Part shown: piece by piece, positions 7,890 through 17,451 of the stretch
How the letters are laid out: each line of letters opens with the position of its first letter
Numbering within the stretch: position 1 is the first letter of the stretch
Source: Nitratireductor alexandrii
Lineage (GTDB): Bacteria; Pseudomonadota; Alphaproteobacteria; Rhizobiales; Rhizobiaceae
Length of the DNA: 37,500 nt
Assembly (NCBI RefSeq): GCF_004000215.1
Contig: NZ_RBVY01000014.1
Location: forward strand, 1 to 37,500
Direction: 5' to 3'
Notes under the pieces: generated by a model
What the model was told of the DNA's origin: nothing
Databases searched by the model: none
What the model saw: the letters and a program-made list of their open reading frames with translations, nothing else
Made by a program: the position numbers and the translations under genes

Positions 7890-8033
7890 GCCCCCATTTC
7901 GTGTTTCGGGCCGTCCCGAACATAAATCCCGGATGGGGGAGGTCGTCCTCGCTTCGAAGGCCGATATAGGATTTCGCCCGGGTGATGCAAGCACGCCATT
8001 GCCCGGGCGGCAAGACGCAGGCCGGCCGGCCAA

Positions 8034-8573
8034 TCACGCTTGGCGGCTTGTGCCCCTTGCCGCGGCGCGCAGCGCGACAATGGCGAGCGCCAGGCTGGCG
8101 ATCGCGTTCCATCCCGCGAAGGACAGGCCCAGCACCCGGAGCGCGGCCTTGTCGCAGGAGGGCGGGATAACGGTGTTGATTGCGTCGAGAATGCCGCCTT
8201 CGCTCGAGGGCGGGGCGGCGACCACGCCGCAATCGGCCGGGCCGGCCCACCAGCCCCATTCGACGCCGGAATGGTAGATGGCGAGATAGAGCCCGTAGAG
8301 CATCAGGAGACCGCCGGCCGCGATCAGCAGCCTTACGATCCAGCCAGGCGCGCGCATCAGCGCGGCGGCGCCGGCGCCGGCCATCAACGGCACGCCGATA
8401 TAGTAGGGCATGCGCTGTTCCAGGCACAGCTTGCAGGGAATGTAACCGCCCAGATGCTCGAAGCCGAGCGCACCGCCGACGACGGCAGCCATCGCGGCGA
8501 ACAGAAAAAACGCCGTGGCGGCAAGCGCGCCGGAGCCGTTGGTGTTTGTGCGGGCCATGGGATCAGAAGACAT
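8034..8573 (-). CDS. Disulfide bond formation protein B (DsbB) family
   Basis: 179 residues, four membrane helices. DsbB reoxidises periplasmic DsbA and passes electrons to ubiquinone. The first redox pair is Cys47-x2-Cys50 in IPCKLCLEQR, with the conserved Arg54 for quinone binding. The second pair, on the periplasmic loop, is Cys115 (ADCG) and Cys140 (PSCDKAA). All four catalytic cysteines are thus present. The start at 8573 overlaps the 3' end of the yqaA-like gene by 11 bases, suggesting translational coupling; ATG 8558 (MARTNT) is an alternative. No dsbA is in the window. Confidence 0.92.
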   Translation of the reverse strand: MSSDPMARTNTNGSGALAATAFFLFAAMAAVVGGALGFEHLGGYIPCKLCLEQRMPYYIGVPLMAGAGAAALMRAPGWIVRLLIAAGGLLMLYGLYLAIYHSGVEWGWWAGPADCGVVAAPPSSEGGILDAINTVIPPSCDKAALRVLGLSFAGWNAIASLALAIVALRAAARGTSRQA

Positions 8574-9144
8574 ATTTCACGGCGACGAAACCGCCGATCA
8601 GGAGCACCATGAAAAGGGTGAAAAGAAGGCCGAGATTGCGTTCGATGAAGGTGCGGATCGGTTCGCCGAAACGGTAGAGCAGCCAGGCGACGAGAGTGAA
8701 ACGCAGGCCGCGTCCGATGATCGACACGACCAGGAAGGTCACGAGATTCAGCCCGGTGAAGCCGGAAAAGATCGTCAGCACCTTGTAGGGGAACGGCGTG
8801 ACGGCGGCAAACAGCACCCCCCAGCCGCCCCAGCGGTCATACCAGCCCTGGACCTTGGCAAAGGAATCCTCGGCGCCGTAGAAGGCCAGGATCGGCTGTC
8901 CGAGAAGTTCGAACACGAACGCCCCGATCAGGTAGCCAAGCAAGGCGCCGGCCACCGAGGCCACCGTGCACAGCGCGGCGTAGCGCAGCCATTTCGCGCG
9001 TTCGGCAAGCACCATCGGTATCAGCAAAACGTCCGGCGGGATCGGAAACACCGAGCTTTCGATGAAGGAAACGCCGGCAAGCGCCTTTTCGGCGTCGCGC
9101 GTGGCGGCCAGCGACATGGTCCAGTCGTAGAGGCGGCGAAGCAT
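8563..9144 (-). CDS. YqaA family (DedA/VTT-type) membrane protein
   Basis: 193 residues with about five hydrophobic segments, related to the DedA/SNARE-associated (VTT) superfamily. Family marks are the re-entrant ESSVFPIPPDVLLIP (28-42), the second re-entrant loop TPFPYKVLTIFSGF, and GRGLRF. DedA proteins are now linked to lipid scrambling/flipping and membrane homeostasis; the YqaA branch is not characterised. ATG 9144 is chosen for its AGGA seven bases upstream; a longer frame from 9186 would add 14 polar residues. It is immediately upstream of, and overlaps, the dsbB-like gene, a frequent pairing in this group. Confidence 0.87.
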   Translation of the reverse strand: MLRRLYDWTMSLAATRDAEKALAGVSFIESSVFPIPPDVLLIPMVLAERAKWLRYAALCTVASVAGALLGYLIGAFVFELLGQPILAFYGAEDSFAKVQGWYDRWGGWGVLFAAVTPFPYKVLTIFSGFTGLNLVTFLVVSIIGRGLRFTLVAWLLYRFGEPIRTFIERNLGLLFTLFMVLLIGGFVAVKYVF

Positions 9145-9274
9145 GGAAAAATCCTGTGAGCCAGAATGGTTCGATCCAACCCGCAAAGGCTCTAGAGCCC
9201 TTCATCGGCAAATGGAAGCGGTTTGCGCGCCGTCGGCGTCACCTTTTGAAAACAAGGTTTCCGGCACGGGGCAG

Positions 9275-9302
9275 TTGACGGACGGGGCCTCGGCCGTATA
9301 GT
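9275..9302 (+). promoter_or_regulatory. Promoter of tRNA-Leu gene
   Basis: TTGACG (9275-9280) and TATAGT (9297-9302) match the sigma-70 consensus at five of six bases each, with a 16-base spacer. Transcription would start near 9309, giving a leader of about 30 bases before the tRNA. This is the cleanest housekeeping promoter in the window. Confidence 0.7.
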
Positions 9303-9338
9303 CCGCAGCCGTCCGACCCTCGGTCGGCCGGCCTGAGG

Positions 9339-9423
9339 GCCCCTGTGGCGGAATTGGTAGACGCGCGCGACTCAAAATCGCGTTCCGCAAGGAGTGCTGG
9401 TTCGATCCCGGCCAGGGGCACCA
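9339..9423 (+). tRNA. tRNA-Leu(CAA)
   Basis: 85 bases with a complete class II cloverleaf. The acceptor stem GCCCCTG (9339-9345) pairs with CAGGGGC (9413-9419), followed by discriminator A and an encoded CCA (9421-9423). The anticodon stem CGCGA/TCGCG encloses the loop CTCAAAA, giving anticodon CAA, which reads UUG. The long variable arm (around TTCCGCAAGGAG) is typical of tRNA-Leu. The T-arm contains GGTTCGATCCC. It has its own promoter and stands alone between the yqaA-like gene and a small secreted protein gene. Confidence 0.97.
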
Positions 9424-9505
9424 TTTTGCATCGGCGAACGAAGCTGCCCGACAGCCTTCGGCGTTTCGCAACGATCCTCGACAGGCGTTAGCACATCCGT
9501 ACTAA

Positions 9506-9533
9506 TTTACCGTTTTCTTGAAGAACTTAAGAT
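9506..9533 (+). promoter_or_regulatory. Possible promoter of small secreted protein gene
   Basis: TTTACC (9506-9511) and TAAGAT (9528-9533) are separated by 16 bases, each matching four of six consensus bases. The region is clearly more AT-rich than its surroundings. The spacer contains TTCTT-G-AAGAA, a short palindrome that could be an operator half. Moderate to weak evidence. Confidence 0.35.
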
Positions 9534-9559
9534 GCGATTCCTCACAATGGAGGAAGAGC

Positions 9560-9847
9560 ATGAAATCCAAGATGTTTCTGTTGGCCGTGACGGCTCTTTT
9601 TTCCGGCCTCACGGTTGCCCAGGCGGCTTCCTACAAAGTGTCGTTTTTTCAGAACGGCCAGTGGAAGGGAGATATGGCTGGCAATGACGTCATGATCGGA
9701 AGCTGCACGGTAATCTATAATTTCCGCCGCCAGTGCAGTCCGCCGGTCAAATTCTACGGTTGTTCAAGCTCAAGCAATCTCTACAACACGGCCAGCTCGA
9801 AGAAATACAGCTACAAAATCTACAAGGACGGTCGCCAGATCTGTTGA
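9560..9847 (+). CDS. Small secreted cysteine-containing protein, unknown function
   Basis: 95 residues. A classical Sec signal peptide (basic MKSK, hydrophobic core, cleavage around AQAA at 20-23) leaves a mature protein of about 72 residues. It has four cysteines (in GSCTV, RQCSP, YGCSS and the very C-terminus QIC), likely two disulfides in the periplasm or outside. The rest is rich in Ser, Tyr and Lys, unlike the Ala/Arg-rich neighbours. Start: GGAGG lies about six bases before ATG 9560; an upstream ATG at 9518 lacks a site. Lower GC and its place just after a tRNA gene suggest acquisition by transfer. I recognise no family; a secreted inhibitor or adhesion/toxin-like role is possible but unproven. 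Confidence 0.7.
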   Translation: MKSKMFLLAVTALFSGLTVAQAASYKVSFFQNGQWKGDMAGNDVMIGSCTVIYNFRRQCSPPVKFYGCSSSSNLYNTASSKKYSYKIYKDGRQIC

Positions 9848-9857
9848 CGCATGAAGC

Positions 9858-9888
9858 CGTCGCCAGCGTGGCGGGCGGTCTGGCGACG
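9858..9888 (+). terminator. Hairpin after small secreted protein gene
   Basis: A perfect 9-base stem, CGTCGCCAG (9858-9866) and CTGGCGACG (9880-9888), with a 13-base loop, starts 11 bases after the stop codon. A T-run (9901-9905) follows only after 12 bases, so this may be an RNA-stabilising hairpin or an imperfect terminator. Confidence 0.4.
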
Positions 9889-9950
9889 ATGGTTGCGGTG
9901 TTTTTCGCTCGTTGACCGTCCAGTGTGCGGCGCTGGCGGAAAAAACCGCA

Positions 9951-9986
9951 CGGTCAGCCGGTAATGCCCCACCGGCTGGCCGTTTT
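9951..9986 (+). terminator. Rho-independent terminator
   Basis: A 12-base stem with one wobble pair (core CAGCCGGT at 9955-9962 and ACCGGCTG at 9971-9978), an 8-base loop and TTTT at 9983-9986. An A-run at 9940-9946 on the other side could let it work in both directions. It separates the secreted-protein unit from the acyl-CoA synthetase gene. Confidence 0.7.
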
Positions 9987-10081
9987 AAACTTGCCCCGGG
10001 TCGAGAAGGTTTGCGAAAACCGACCGTCCCGCTCCGTTGCGGGGCGGGTGTTGCGATGTCGAACGGGGCATGCCGAGGACG

Positions 10082-11722
<1,641 letters not shown>

Positions 11723-11738
11723 CCCGCGCCAGGGGCGC

Positions 11739-13022
11739 TCAGCGCCTGCCGATCAGTCCTTTGATGCGCCGGCGCAGGATGCGCGCCAGATTGCGGGTCT
11801 CGCGGTTCAAATGGATCTGTCCGGCGGCCTGGCGCACAAGGCGGTCGGTGTCGGGCGCAAGGCCGACGACCATGGTGCCCATTTCGCGCCGTTCGCTCCA
11901 CAGGCGGCTCATGATCGGGTGGTCGGGCACGGCACAGGAATCGGTCGCCTCGATATTGGGATCGTCCAGATGCTGGCGCGTGACCTCGATCATCAGCAGC
12001 GTGCCGGGAGAAAAGGCGGCGTGGTTTTCGTCATAGGCCGTCTTCCACGTATAGGCCTGGCCGGCCTCGACGAACACGATCAGGCTGGCGATCGCGGTGC
12101 CGTCGAGGCTGAGCGTGTGAATCCGGCACAGGTCGCGCTGCGCGAGCCGGTTTATCGCCTCGCGCGCGAAGGCGGCGCGATAGCGGTCGATCACCATTGC
12201 GGTGCGCTCGCGGCCCTTCCAGCCCGAAGCCTCCAGCGCCAGAAAGGTCTCGAGCGCGTTGCGGATCTCGTCGGGCTGGCGCGCCACCGAGTAGACGAGG
12301 TCGCCGGTTTCGGCGAGCCGGCGTTTCAGGCGGCGGAATTCGCGGAAATGATGCGGTTTGAGCGCTGTGCGCAGATAGGTCTCGGCATCGAGATCGCTGT
12401 CGAGGAAGGGGCGCATGCTGCGCGACGTGGTCACCACCGGCAGGTCGAGCCCCATGGCGGCGGTGCGGATCAGCCGGGCGACCGGACCGTCCATGCGCAG
12501 ATCGGGCAGGATCAGCACCCTGGGCAGGTTCAGGTGCTTGCGGCCCAGCATCGAGAAAAAGTCCTCGAGCACCCCGACGGGGTCGTCCCGATCGACCAGC
12601 GGCGTGCCGAGCGGGCCGAACGGGCTCGACCAGGTGCGCATCACCGGCACGCTCAACGGGACCGCGGGTTTCTCCACGGAAAAGGGCACCAGCAGGCGTA
12701 GCCGGTTCTTGTCCCTGTCGCCGTCGCGAATGACGGCCAGCCGCACCTCGCGGTCTTCCAGCCTGGGCATGGCCGGCGCCAGGAAGCGCGGATTGAAGAA
12801 AATATTGGGCTCGACCGTGCGCACGCACAGAAAGTCCAGCTCCTCGACGAGATCGAAACCGGCCGAGGCCGGATAGATCGCCAGGCGGCGCGGTGCCGCG
12901 CCGGGCCCCTGGGTCTCGATCTCGAGCTGCTGCTGCGCTTCGCCGCTGACGCCGGCAAGGTTGGCGATCAGCGGGCTCGACGCGCTGGCGCTGGTTTCCT
13001 CGATCAGGGGAATGGCGGCCAT
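11739..13022 (-). CDS. BioF2-like/CelD-BcsL GNAT acetyltransferase
   Basis: 427 residues. The C-terminal half (about 195-350) fits the Acetyltransf_6 (BioF2-like, formerly CelD/BcsL) GNAT domain: a basic helix HFREFRRLKRRLAETG, LETFLALEASGWKGRE (the typical strand-helix junction with the GWKG block), and the later AYDENHAAFSPGTLLMIEVT. Such proteins sit in exopolysaccharide or capsule loci and are thought to acylate sugars or sugar-linked intermediates in the cytoplasm. It starts one base after the flippase stop (TGATATG), with GAGG upstream, so the two are co-translated. The acyl donor and acceptor are unknown. A FemAB-like amino-acyl transferase is the main alternative within the same fold. 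Confidence 0.85.
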   Translation of the reverse strand: MAAIPLIEETSASASSPLIANLAGVSGEAQQQLEIETQGPGAAPRRLAIYPASAGFDLVEELDFLCVRTVEPNIFFNPRFLAPAMPRLEDREVRLAVIRDGDRDKNRLRLLVPFSVEKPAVPLSVPVMRTWSSPFGPLGTPLVDRDDPVGVLEDFFSMLGRKHLNLPRVLILPDLRMDGPVARLIRTAAMGLDLPVVTTSRSMRPFLDSDLDAETYLRTALKPHHFREFRRLKRRLAETGDLVYSVARQPDEIRNALETFLALEASGWKGRERTAMVIDRYRAAFAREAINRLAQRDLCRIHTLSLDGTAIASLIVFVEAGQAYTWKTAYDENHAAFSPGTLLMIEVTRQHLDDPNIEATDSCAVPDHPIMSRLWSERREMGTMVVGLAPDTDRLVRQAAGQIHLNRETRNLARILRRRIKGLIGRR

Positions 13023-13023
13023 A

Positions 13024-14433
13024 TCAACCTCGCGCTTCGTGCGATGACGGCAGAAACACCAGCATGACGATGCCGAGGCGGCGCCATACGGTGAAGGACA
13101 GGGCGAGCGCCTCGAACGCCATCGCGATCGCCGTCGCGATCGCCGCGCCCCACAGCCCGAATTCGGGGATGAGCATGAAATTGAGCGCGATGTTGAGCGA
13201 CAGCGCCAGGGCGTAGACCAGGGCGCACACATTCTGGTTGCCGGTCATGGTGAGCAGGCTTTCGGCCGGACCGACCGCCGCGCGCGCCACGACGCCGCCG
13301 ACGAGCACGAACAAAAGCGGATAGCCGGCGACGAATTCGGGCCCGAACAGCGACAGCATCGGCTTGCCGAGCAGGAGGACGGCGAGCGCCATCGCCAGCG
13401 ACGGCCAGAAGGTCCACGAGGCGGTCTCGCGCGCAAAGGCGCTCAGCAGTTCGGTGTCGCCTGCATGGGTGATGCTGGCGTAACGCTGGGCCACGCCGGC
13501 CTTGACGGCGAAATAGACGAAATGCACCAGCGCCAGGGTCTTTACCGTCGCGAAATAGACGGCGACCTGGTCCGGCGGCATGAAACGGCCGACCATCAGC
13601 ACGTCGGCATTGGTGAGCAGGAAGAAGAAGCTCTCGACCAGGAAGATCGGCATCGAAACCAGGACCCACTCGCGCAGCAGGAATTTGCGCGGACCAGGCT
13701 CCATGTGTCGGTCGACCCGTCCGGTCACCGAGACGAGCTGGATGATGGTGGTGGTGTAGGTGGCCATGATCGCCGCGATGATCGCGGTGATTGCAGAGGG
13801 CTGGAACCCGGCCAGGAGCGAGCCGCCCATGAAGGCCAGGATCAGCACGGGCCGGATCAGATAGGTCGGCGAAAGCGCGGAGATCGCCCAGGCATTGGCG
13901 CGCGACACGCCCTGGAGCGCGTCGGACAGCGAGATCATCGGCAGGCAGACGATGCCGAGATAGAAGGGGACGATGTAGTAGGATTCGAGCGAGGGGGCGA
14001 ACAGCCAGATGCCGATCGCGCCGATCGCGGCGACGATCGTGGAGGCGATCAGGACGAAAAGCCGGCTGGCCAAGAGGATGCCGCGCAATTCGGCAAGACG
14101 TCCCTTTTCGCGATATTCGGGAATGAAACGGATCACCGAGGTGTGGAAGCCGAGGCAGGAGAGATTGCCGACGATCACCATCGTGACCCAGACGAGGACG
14201 AAGATCCCGTATTCGAAACTGCCCATCCAGCGCGCCAGCAGGACCTGGCTGACAAAGGCGATGACGGCGTTGACGATGCGGATGAAGAAGGCGATCAGCG
14301 ACATGCGCCCGGCTTCGCCACGCCCGTCGGCGCCCGAAAGAACGGAGTCCACGAGGCCCAGCAGCGGGCGCGCGCGGAGCGCCAGGCGCTCCGGCAAAAG
14401 CCGTTCCGCAGTTGTGGCGGCGGAAAATCGCAC
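13024..14433 (-). CDS. Wzx/MATE-like polysaccharide flippase
   Basis: 469 residues with about 12-14 membrane helices beginning near residue 44, after a cytoplasmic N-terminal extension rich in Arg and Leu. It belongs to the polysaccharide biosynthesis/MVF superfamily (Wzx type), which flips undecaprenyl-linked oligosaccharides across the inner membrane. Visible marks are LLARWMGSFEYGIFVLVW in helix 1-2 and FGLWGAAIATAIA near the end. GTG start at 14433 with GGAGAG six bases upstream. The GNAT gene follows by one base; no polymerase, glycosyltransferase or export genes are in the window, so this is an orphan pair. A perfect inverted repeat (14466-14481) lies just upstream. Confidence 0.88.
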   Translation of the reverse strand: MRFSAATTAERLLPERLALRARPLLGLVDSVLSGADGRGEAGRMSLIAFFIRIVNAVIAFVSQVLLARWMGSFEYGIFVLVWVTMVIVGNLSCLGFHTSVIRFIPEYREKGRLAELRGILLASRLFVLIASTIVAAIGAIGIWLFAPSLESYYIVPFYLGIVCLPMISLSDALQGVSRANAWAISALSPTYLIRPVLILAFMGGSLLAGFQPSAITAIIAAIMATYTTTIIQLVSVTGRVDRHMEPGPRKFLLREWVLVSMPIFLVESFFFLLTNADVLMVGRFMPPDQVAVYFATVKTLALVHFVYFAVKAGVAQRYASITHAGDTELLSAFARETASWTFWPSLAMALAVLLLGKPMLSLFGPEFVAGYPLLFVLVGGVVARAAVGPAESLLTMTGNQNVCALVYALALSLNIALNFMLIPEFGLWGAAIATAIAMAFEALALSFTVWRRLGIVMLVFLPSSHEARG

Positions 14434-14465
14434 GCTTTACTCTCCGTTTTCCGTCCTCCGCTGCA

Positions 14466-14481
14466 TAAAGGACAACCTTTA
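14466..14481. promoter_or_regulatory. Inverted repeat upstream of flippase gene
   Basis: TAAAGG-ACAA-CCTTTA, perfect 6-base arms with a 4-base centre, 33 bases before the flippase GTG start. It is in a short AT-rich patch. The position suits an operator for the flippase-GNAT unit; the regulator is unknown. Confidence 0.35.
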
Positions 14482-14536
14482 AGAAACGGTTCGGGCGCCT
14501 GGAGATCGGGCTTGCGGCGGAAGGGCGCGCCGGCTT

Positions 14537-15409
14537 CTATTTCCCGTCCTGGTCCTTCAGCGCCTGGGCGAGCGACATCGTCGCCGACCCCGGCCTGGCC
14601 GGTTTCGGCTGCGAGGCGTCCGGTGCCCAGCCCGACAGCCAGATCAACGAAAAGGTGGCGCGCAGCCGTCCGTCCGGATCGGCAAAGCGCTCGGCATAGA
14701 GGTCGGCCGCGCGCAGGAACACCTGCTTGCCGGTCGGCCGTTTCAGCCGCCCGAACAGCGTGTTGGTGGCACCCATCTGCCGCAGGTCGCGCAGCAGCGC
14801 GAACATGTCGGCATAACGCACGGTGATGGTTTCGATATCGGCGACCGGCAGGGCGAAGCCGGCCCGCTGCAGCAAGGCGCCCGCCGCGCGGACGTCGGCG
14901 AAGGGCAGGACCCGGGGGCTGGCGCCGCCGGTGATTTCGGTCTCGGCCACCAGCAGGCAGTGGCGCAGTTCCTCCAGCGTGCCGGCGCCGGCGAAGGCGG
15001 CCAGAAACAGGCCGTCCGGGCGCAGGGCGCGGCGGATCTGGATCAGCGCGCCAGGCAGATCGTTGACCTCGTGCAGCGCGAGCAGGGACACGGCGAGATC
15101 CAGGCTTTCGGGCTTGAGCGGCAGGTGCTCGCCGTCGGAGACGAAGCCGGCGCCGCCTTCCAGAAACACCGGATCGGGCTCGATACGGCTCACATTGCCG
15201 GCGCGGCCCGAGGCGCGCATGGCCAGCGCGGCGTGCGGTGTCAGGCAGTGGATGGCGGCGCAGTCGGCAAAGCGCCGCTCCACCGTCGCCAGACGCTCGC
15301 CGAGCTCGTCGGCGGTGCGTTCCATCAAGAAGGTCGCGATCGGCCGCCCTCCGGCCAGAAGCCGCTTCTTGCGCGCGATCGCCAGCTCGAGGTCAAGGAT
15401 GTTTTCCAT
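14537..15409 (-). CDS. BioC/NDUFAF5-like SAM-dependent methyltransferase
   Basis: 290 residues with a class I methyltransferase core (about 45-220). It has an acidic SAM-binding position in SRIEPDPVF, the DGEHLPLKPESLDLAVSLLALHEVNDL block (motifs II-III) and LRPDGLFLAAFAG. The layout, including the N-terminal ATFLMERTADELGERLATV helix, matches alphaproteobacterial homologues of NDUFAF5, the mitochondrial complex I assembly factor that hydroxylates an arginine of NDUFS7; bacterial members are often annotated as BioC. The usual glycine-rich motif I is degenerate here (FADCAAIHCLT), so a real methyltransferase activity is doubtful. It diverges from comF with an 88-base spacer. Confidence 0.8.
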   Translation of the reverse strand: MENILDLELAIARKKRLLAGGRPIATFLMERTADELGERLATVERRFADCAAIHCLTPHAALAMRASGRAGNVSRIEPDPVFLEGGAGFVSDGEHLPLKPESLDLAVSLLALHEVNDLPGALIQIRRALRPDGLFLAAFAGAGTLEELRHCLLVAETEITGGASPRVLPFADVRAAGALLQRAGFALPVADIETITVRYADMFALLRDLRQMGATNTLFGRLKRPTGKQVFLRAADLYAERFADPDGRLRATFSLIWLSGWAPDASQPKPARPGSATMSLAQALKDQDGK

Positions 15410-15497
15410 CGAGGCCCGCCTGTGACATCAATCCTCGCCGGTCGAAGGAATGGCTGATGCCGCCTGGTTCTGGTAATTTGCCGGTCATGGGACCAGC

Positions 15498-16286
15498 GTG
15501 GTGAACCATCGGCTCGACGAGATCAAGCGTGCGGTGCGTGGCGGCGCCGCGCTGATCGGCACGCTCGCCTTTCCGCCGACATGCGCGGGCTGCCGCAAGC
15601 TGGTGGTGGAGCCCGGTACGCTGTGTGGCGAATGCTGGCGCGAACTGGCCCTGATCGAGCGTCCCTATTGCGAGGTGCTGGGCATCCCGTTTGGCTGCGA
15701 GATGGGCGACAAGGCGGTTTGTCTGGCGGCGATCGCGGAACCGCCGCCGTTTTCGCGTGCGCGTGCGGCCGTTGCCTATGACGGCGTGGCGCGCCGGCTG
15801 GTGCAGGGGCTGAAATTCCGCGACCGAACCGACCTGGCGCCCTGGATGGCGCGATGGATGGCGCGCGCCGGGGCCGAGCTTCTCGGCGACGCCGACATGA
15901 TCGTGCCGGTTCCGCTGCATCGGCGGCGTTTCCTCCTCAGGCGGTTCAACCAGGCGGCCGAACTCGGGCGCGCCATCGCCGTTCGGGCGGGGATCGCCTT
16001 CGAGCCGGAACTCGTGCTGCGCGCGCGCAGCACGCGCCAGCAGGTCGGCCTCGGACTCGCCGAACGCCACTCCAACGTCAGGGGCGCGTTCGCGGTGCCG
16101 GCGGCGCGGCGGGCCATGGTCAAGGGCCGGCGGGTGCTGGTCGTCGACGATGTCTACACCACCGGGGCCACGGTCAGCGCGGTCGCCCGCGCGCTGGTGC
16201 GGGCCGGGGCGGACGCGGTCGATGTGCTCACATTCGCGCGGGTTTTGTCGCAGGACTTCCGGGACGATGCGGCTGCCCCTATATAG
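15498..16286 (+). CDS. ComF family phosphoribosyltransferase-like protein
   Basis: 262 residues. An N-terminal zinc finger (Cys29, Cys32, Cys43, Cys46) is followed by a type I phosphoribosyltransferase domain with the PRPP loop VVDDVYTTGAT (215-225) and KFRDRTDL. ComF proteins help natural transformation in some bacteria, probably by handling single-stranded DNA, but most hosts, including this group, are not known to be competent, so the role is open. Two GTG codons (15498 and 15501) are candidate starts; no in-frame ATG is near. It heads an operon with grxC, the nitrilase and DUF1178. Confidence 0.9.
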   Translation: MVNHRLDEIKRAVRGGAALIGTLAFPPTCAGCRKLVVEPGTLCGECWRELALIERPYCEVLGIPFGCEMGDKAVCLAAIAEPPPFSRARAAVAYDGVARRLVQGLKFRDRTDLAPWMARWMARAGAELLGDADMIVPVPLHRRRFLLRRFNQAAELGRAIAVRAGIAFEPELVLRARSTRQQVGLGLAERHSNVRGAFAVPAARRAMVKGRRVLVVDDVYTTGATVSAVARALVRAGADAVDVLTFARVLSQDFRDDAAAPI

Positions 16287-16309
16287 GGGGCGGAAAACCG
16301 GAATTGGTC

Positions 16310-16576
16310 ATGGTTGATGTGACGATCTATACCCGCGCCATGTGCGGATACTGTACGGCGGCGAAACGGCTTCTGGACAAGAAGGGCGTCGCCTATGTCG
16401 AGCACGATGCGAGTTTTTCGCCGGAACTGCGCAATGAGATGATGACGCGTTCGGGACGCGCGACCTTTCCGCAGATCTTCGTCGGCGCGGTTCATGTCGG
16501 CGGCTGCGACGAGCTTTACGCGCTCGAGGAGCGCGGCAAGCTCGACACGCTCATCGCAAACGGCTCGTTCGTCTGA
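16310..16576 (+). CDS. grxC: Glutaredoxin 3
   Basis: 88 residues, a dithiol glutaredoxin that reduces protein and small-molecule disulfides with glutathione in the cytoplasm. The active site is CGYC (12-15, MCGYC) in place of the textbook CPYC. The cis-proline TFPQIF and the glutathione-binding GGCDEL are present. It starts 23 bases after comF and ends two bases before the first possible nitrilase start, so it is in the same operon. The Pro to Gly change at the second active-site position should raise the redox potential somewhat; this is inference. Confidence 0.93.
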   Translation: MVDVTIYTRAMCGYCTAAKRLLDKKGVAYVEHDASFSPELRNEMMTRSGRATFPQIFVGAVHVGGCDELYALEERGKLDTLIANGSFV

Positions 16577-16584
16577 GGATGGCG

Positions 16585-17451
16585 ATGAACGCTTTCAAGG
16601 CCGCGGTTGTGCAGATGCGATCGGGCATGGACCCGGCGCGCAACGCCGCTGATTTCGAAGCGCTGGTTCGCGAGGCCGCCGGCCGGGGCGTCGCCTACGT
16701 GCAGTCTCCGGAGATGACCGGCGCGCTGGTGCGCGACAGGCAGACGCTGCGGCGGATCGTCAAGGACGAGGCCGGCGACCTGGTGGTTGACGCGGCCAGA
16801 CGGCTTGCCGCGGAGCTTGGGATCGCGATCCACGTCGGTTCGACGGCGATCGCGTTGCCCGACGGCAAGGTCGCCAACCGGGCGTTCCTGTTCGACAGAA
16901 CCGGCGCGCTGGTGGCGACCTACGACAAGATCCACATGTTCGACGTCGACCTCGACAATGGCGAGAGCTGGCGCGAATCGGCAACCTACCAGCCGGGCGC
17001 GCGCGCGGTCGTGGCGCCGCTGGCCGGCGTCCCGTTCGGACTGGCCATCTGCTATGATCTGCGTTTTCCGCACCTTTTCCGCGCCCAGGCGCTGGCGGGC
17101 GCGGCGGTGCTGAGCGCGCCGGCGGCCTTCACGCGCCAGACCGGCAAGGCCCACTGGCACGTGCTGACGCGGGCGCGGGCCATCGAGAACGGGGCCTGGC
17201 TGATCGCCGCGGCCCAGGGCGGGCGCCACGAGGACGGCCGCGAGACGTTCGGCCATTCGGTGATCGTCGATCCGTGGGGCGCGGTGGCGGCCGAGATGCC
17301 TGGCGACGAGCCGGGCATCGCCCTTGCCGAGATCGATCCGCGCGCCAGCGCCGCCGCGCGCGCGAAAATACCCAATCTGCAGAACGCGCGCGATTTCGAT
17401 CTCGATATGCTCGCCGATGACGGCCTTTCGGCGCGGAGGGTGGCGTCTTGA
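16585..17451 (+). CDS. Carbon-nitrogen hydrolase (Nit-type amidase)
   Basis: 288 residues of the nitrilase superfamily with the full catalytic triad: Glu43 (SPEMTG), Lys115 (YDKIHMFD) and Cys156 (AICYDLRFP). The sequence is closest to Nit1/Nit2-type enzymes, which hydrolyse deaminated glutathione or omega-amidates; this fits its place directly behind a glutaredoxin gene. ATG 16585 has GAGG six bases upstream; ATG 16579 would place that site against the codon, so it is less likely. The stop overlaps the TTG start of DUF1178. The exact substrate is inferred from family and context only. Confidence 0.9.
   Translation: MNAFKAAVVQMRSGMDPARNAADFEALVREAAGRGVAYVQSPEMTGALVRDRQTLRRIVKDEAGDLVVDAARRLAAELGIAIHVGSTAIALPDGKVANRAFLFDRTGALVATYDKIHMFDVDLDNGESWRESATYQPGARAVVAPLAGVPFGLAICYDLRFPHLFRAQALAGAAVLSAPAAFTRQTGKAHWHVLTRARAIENGAWLIAAAQGGRHEDGRETFGHSVIVDPWGAVAAEMPGDEPGIALAEIDPRASAAARAKIPNLQNARDFDLDMLADDGLSARRVAS

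Noticed and set aside
9439-9460. Stem-loop CGAAGCTG/CAGCCTTCG after tRNA-Leu
   Set aside because: The stem has a bulge and only three Ts a few bases later; it may help end the tRNA transcript but is not convincing as a terminator.
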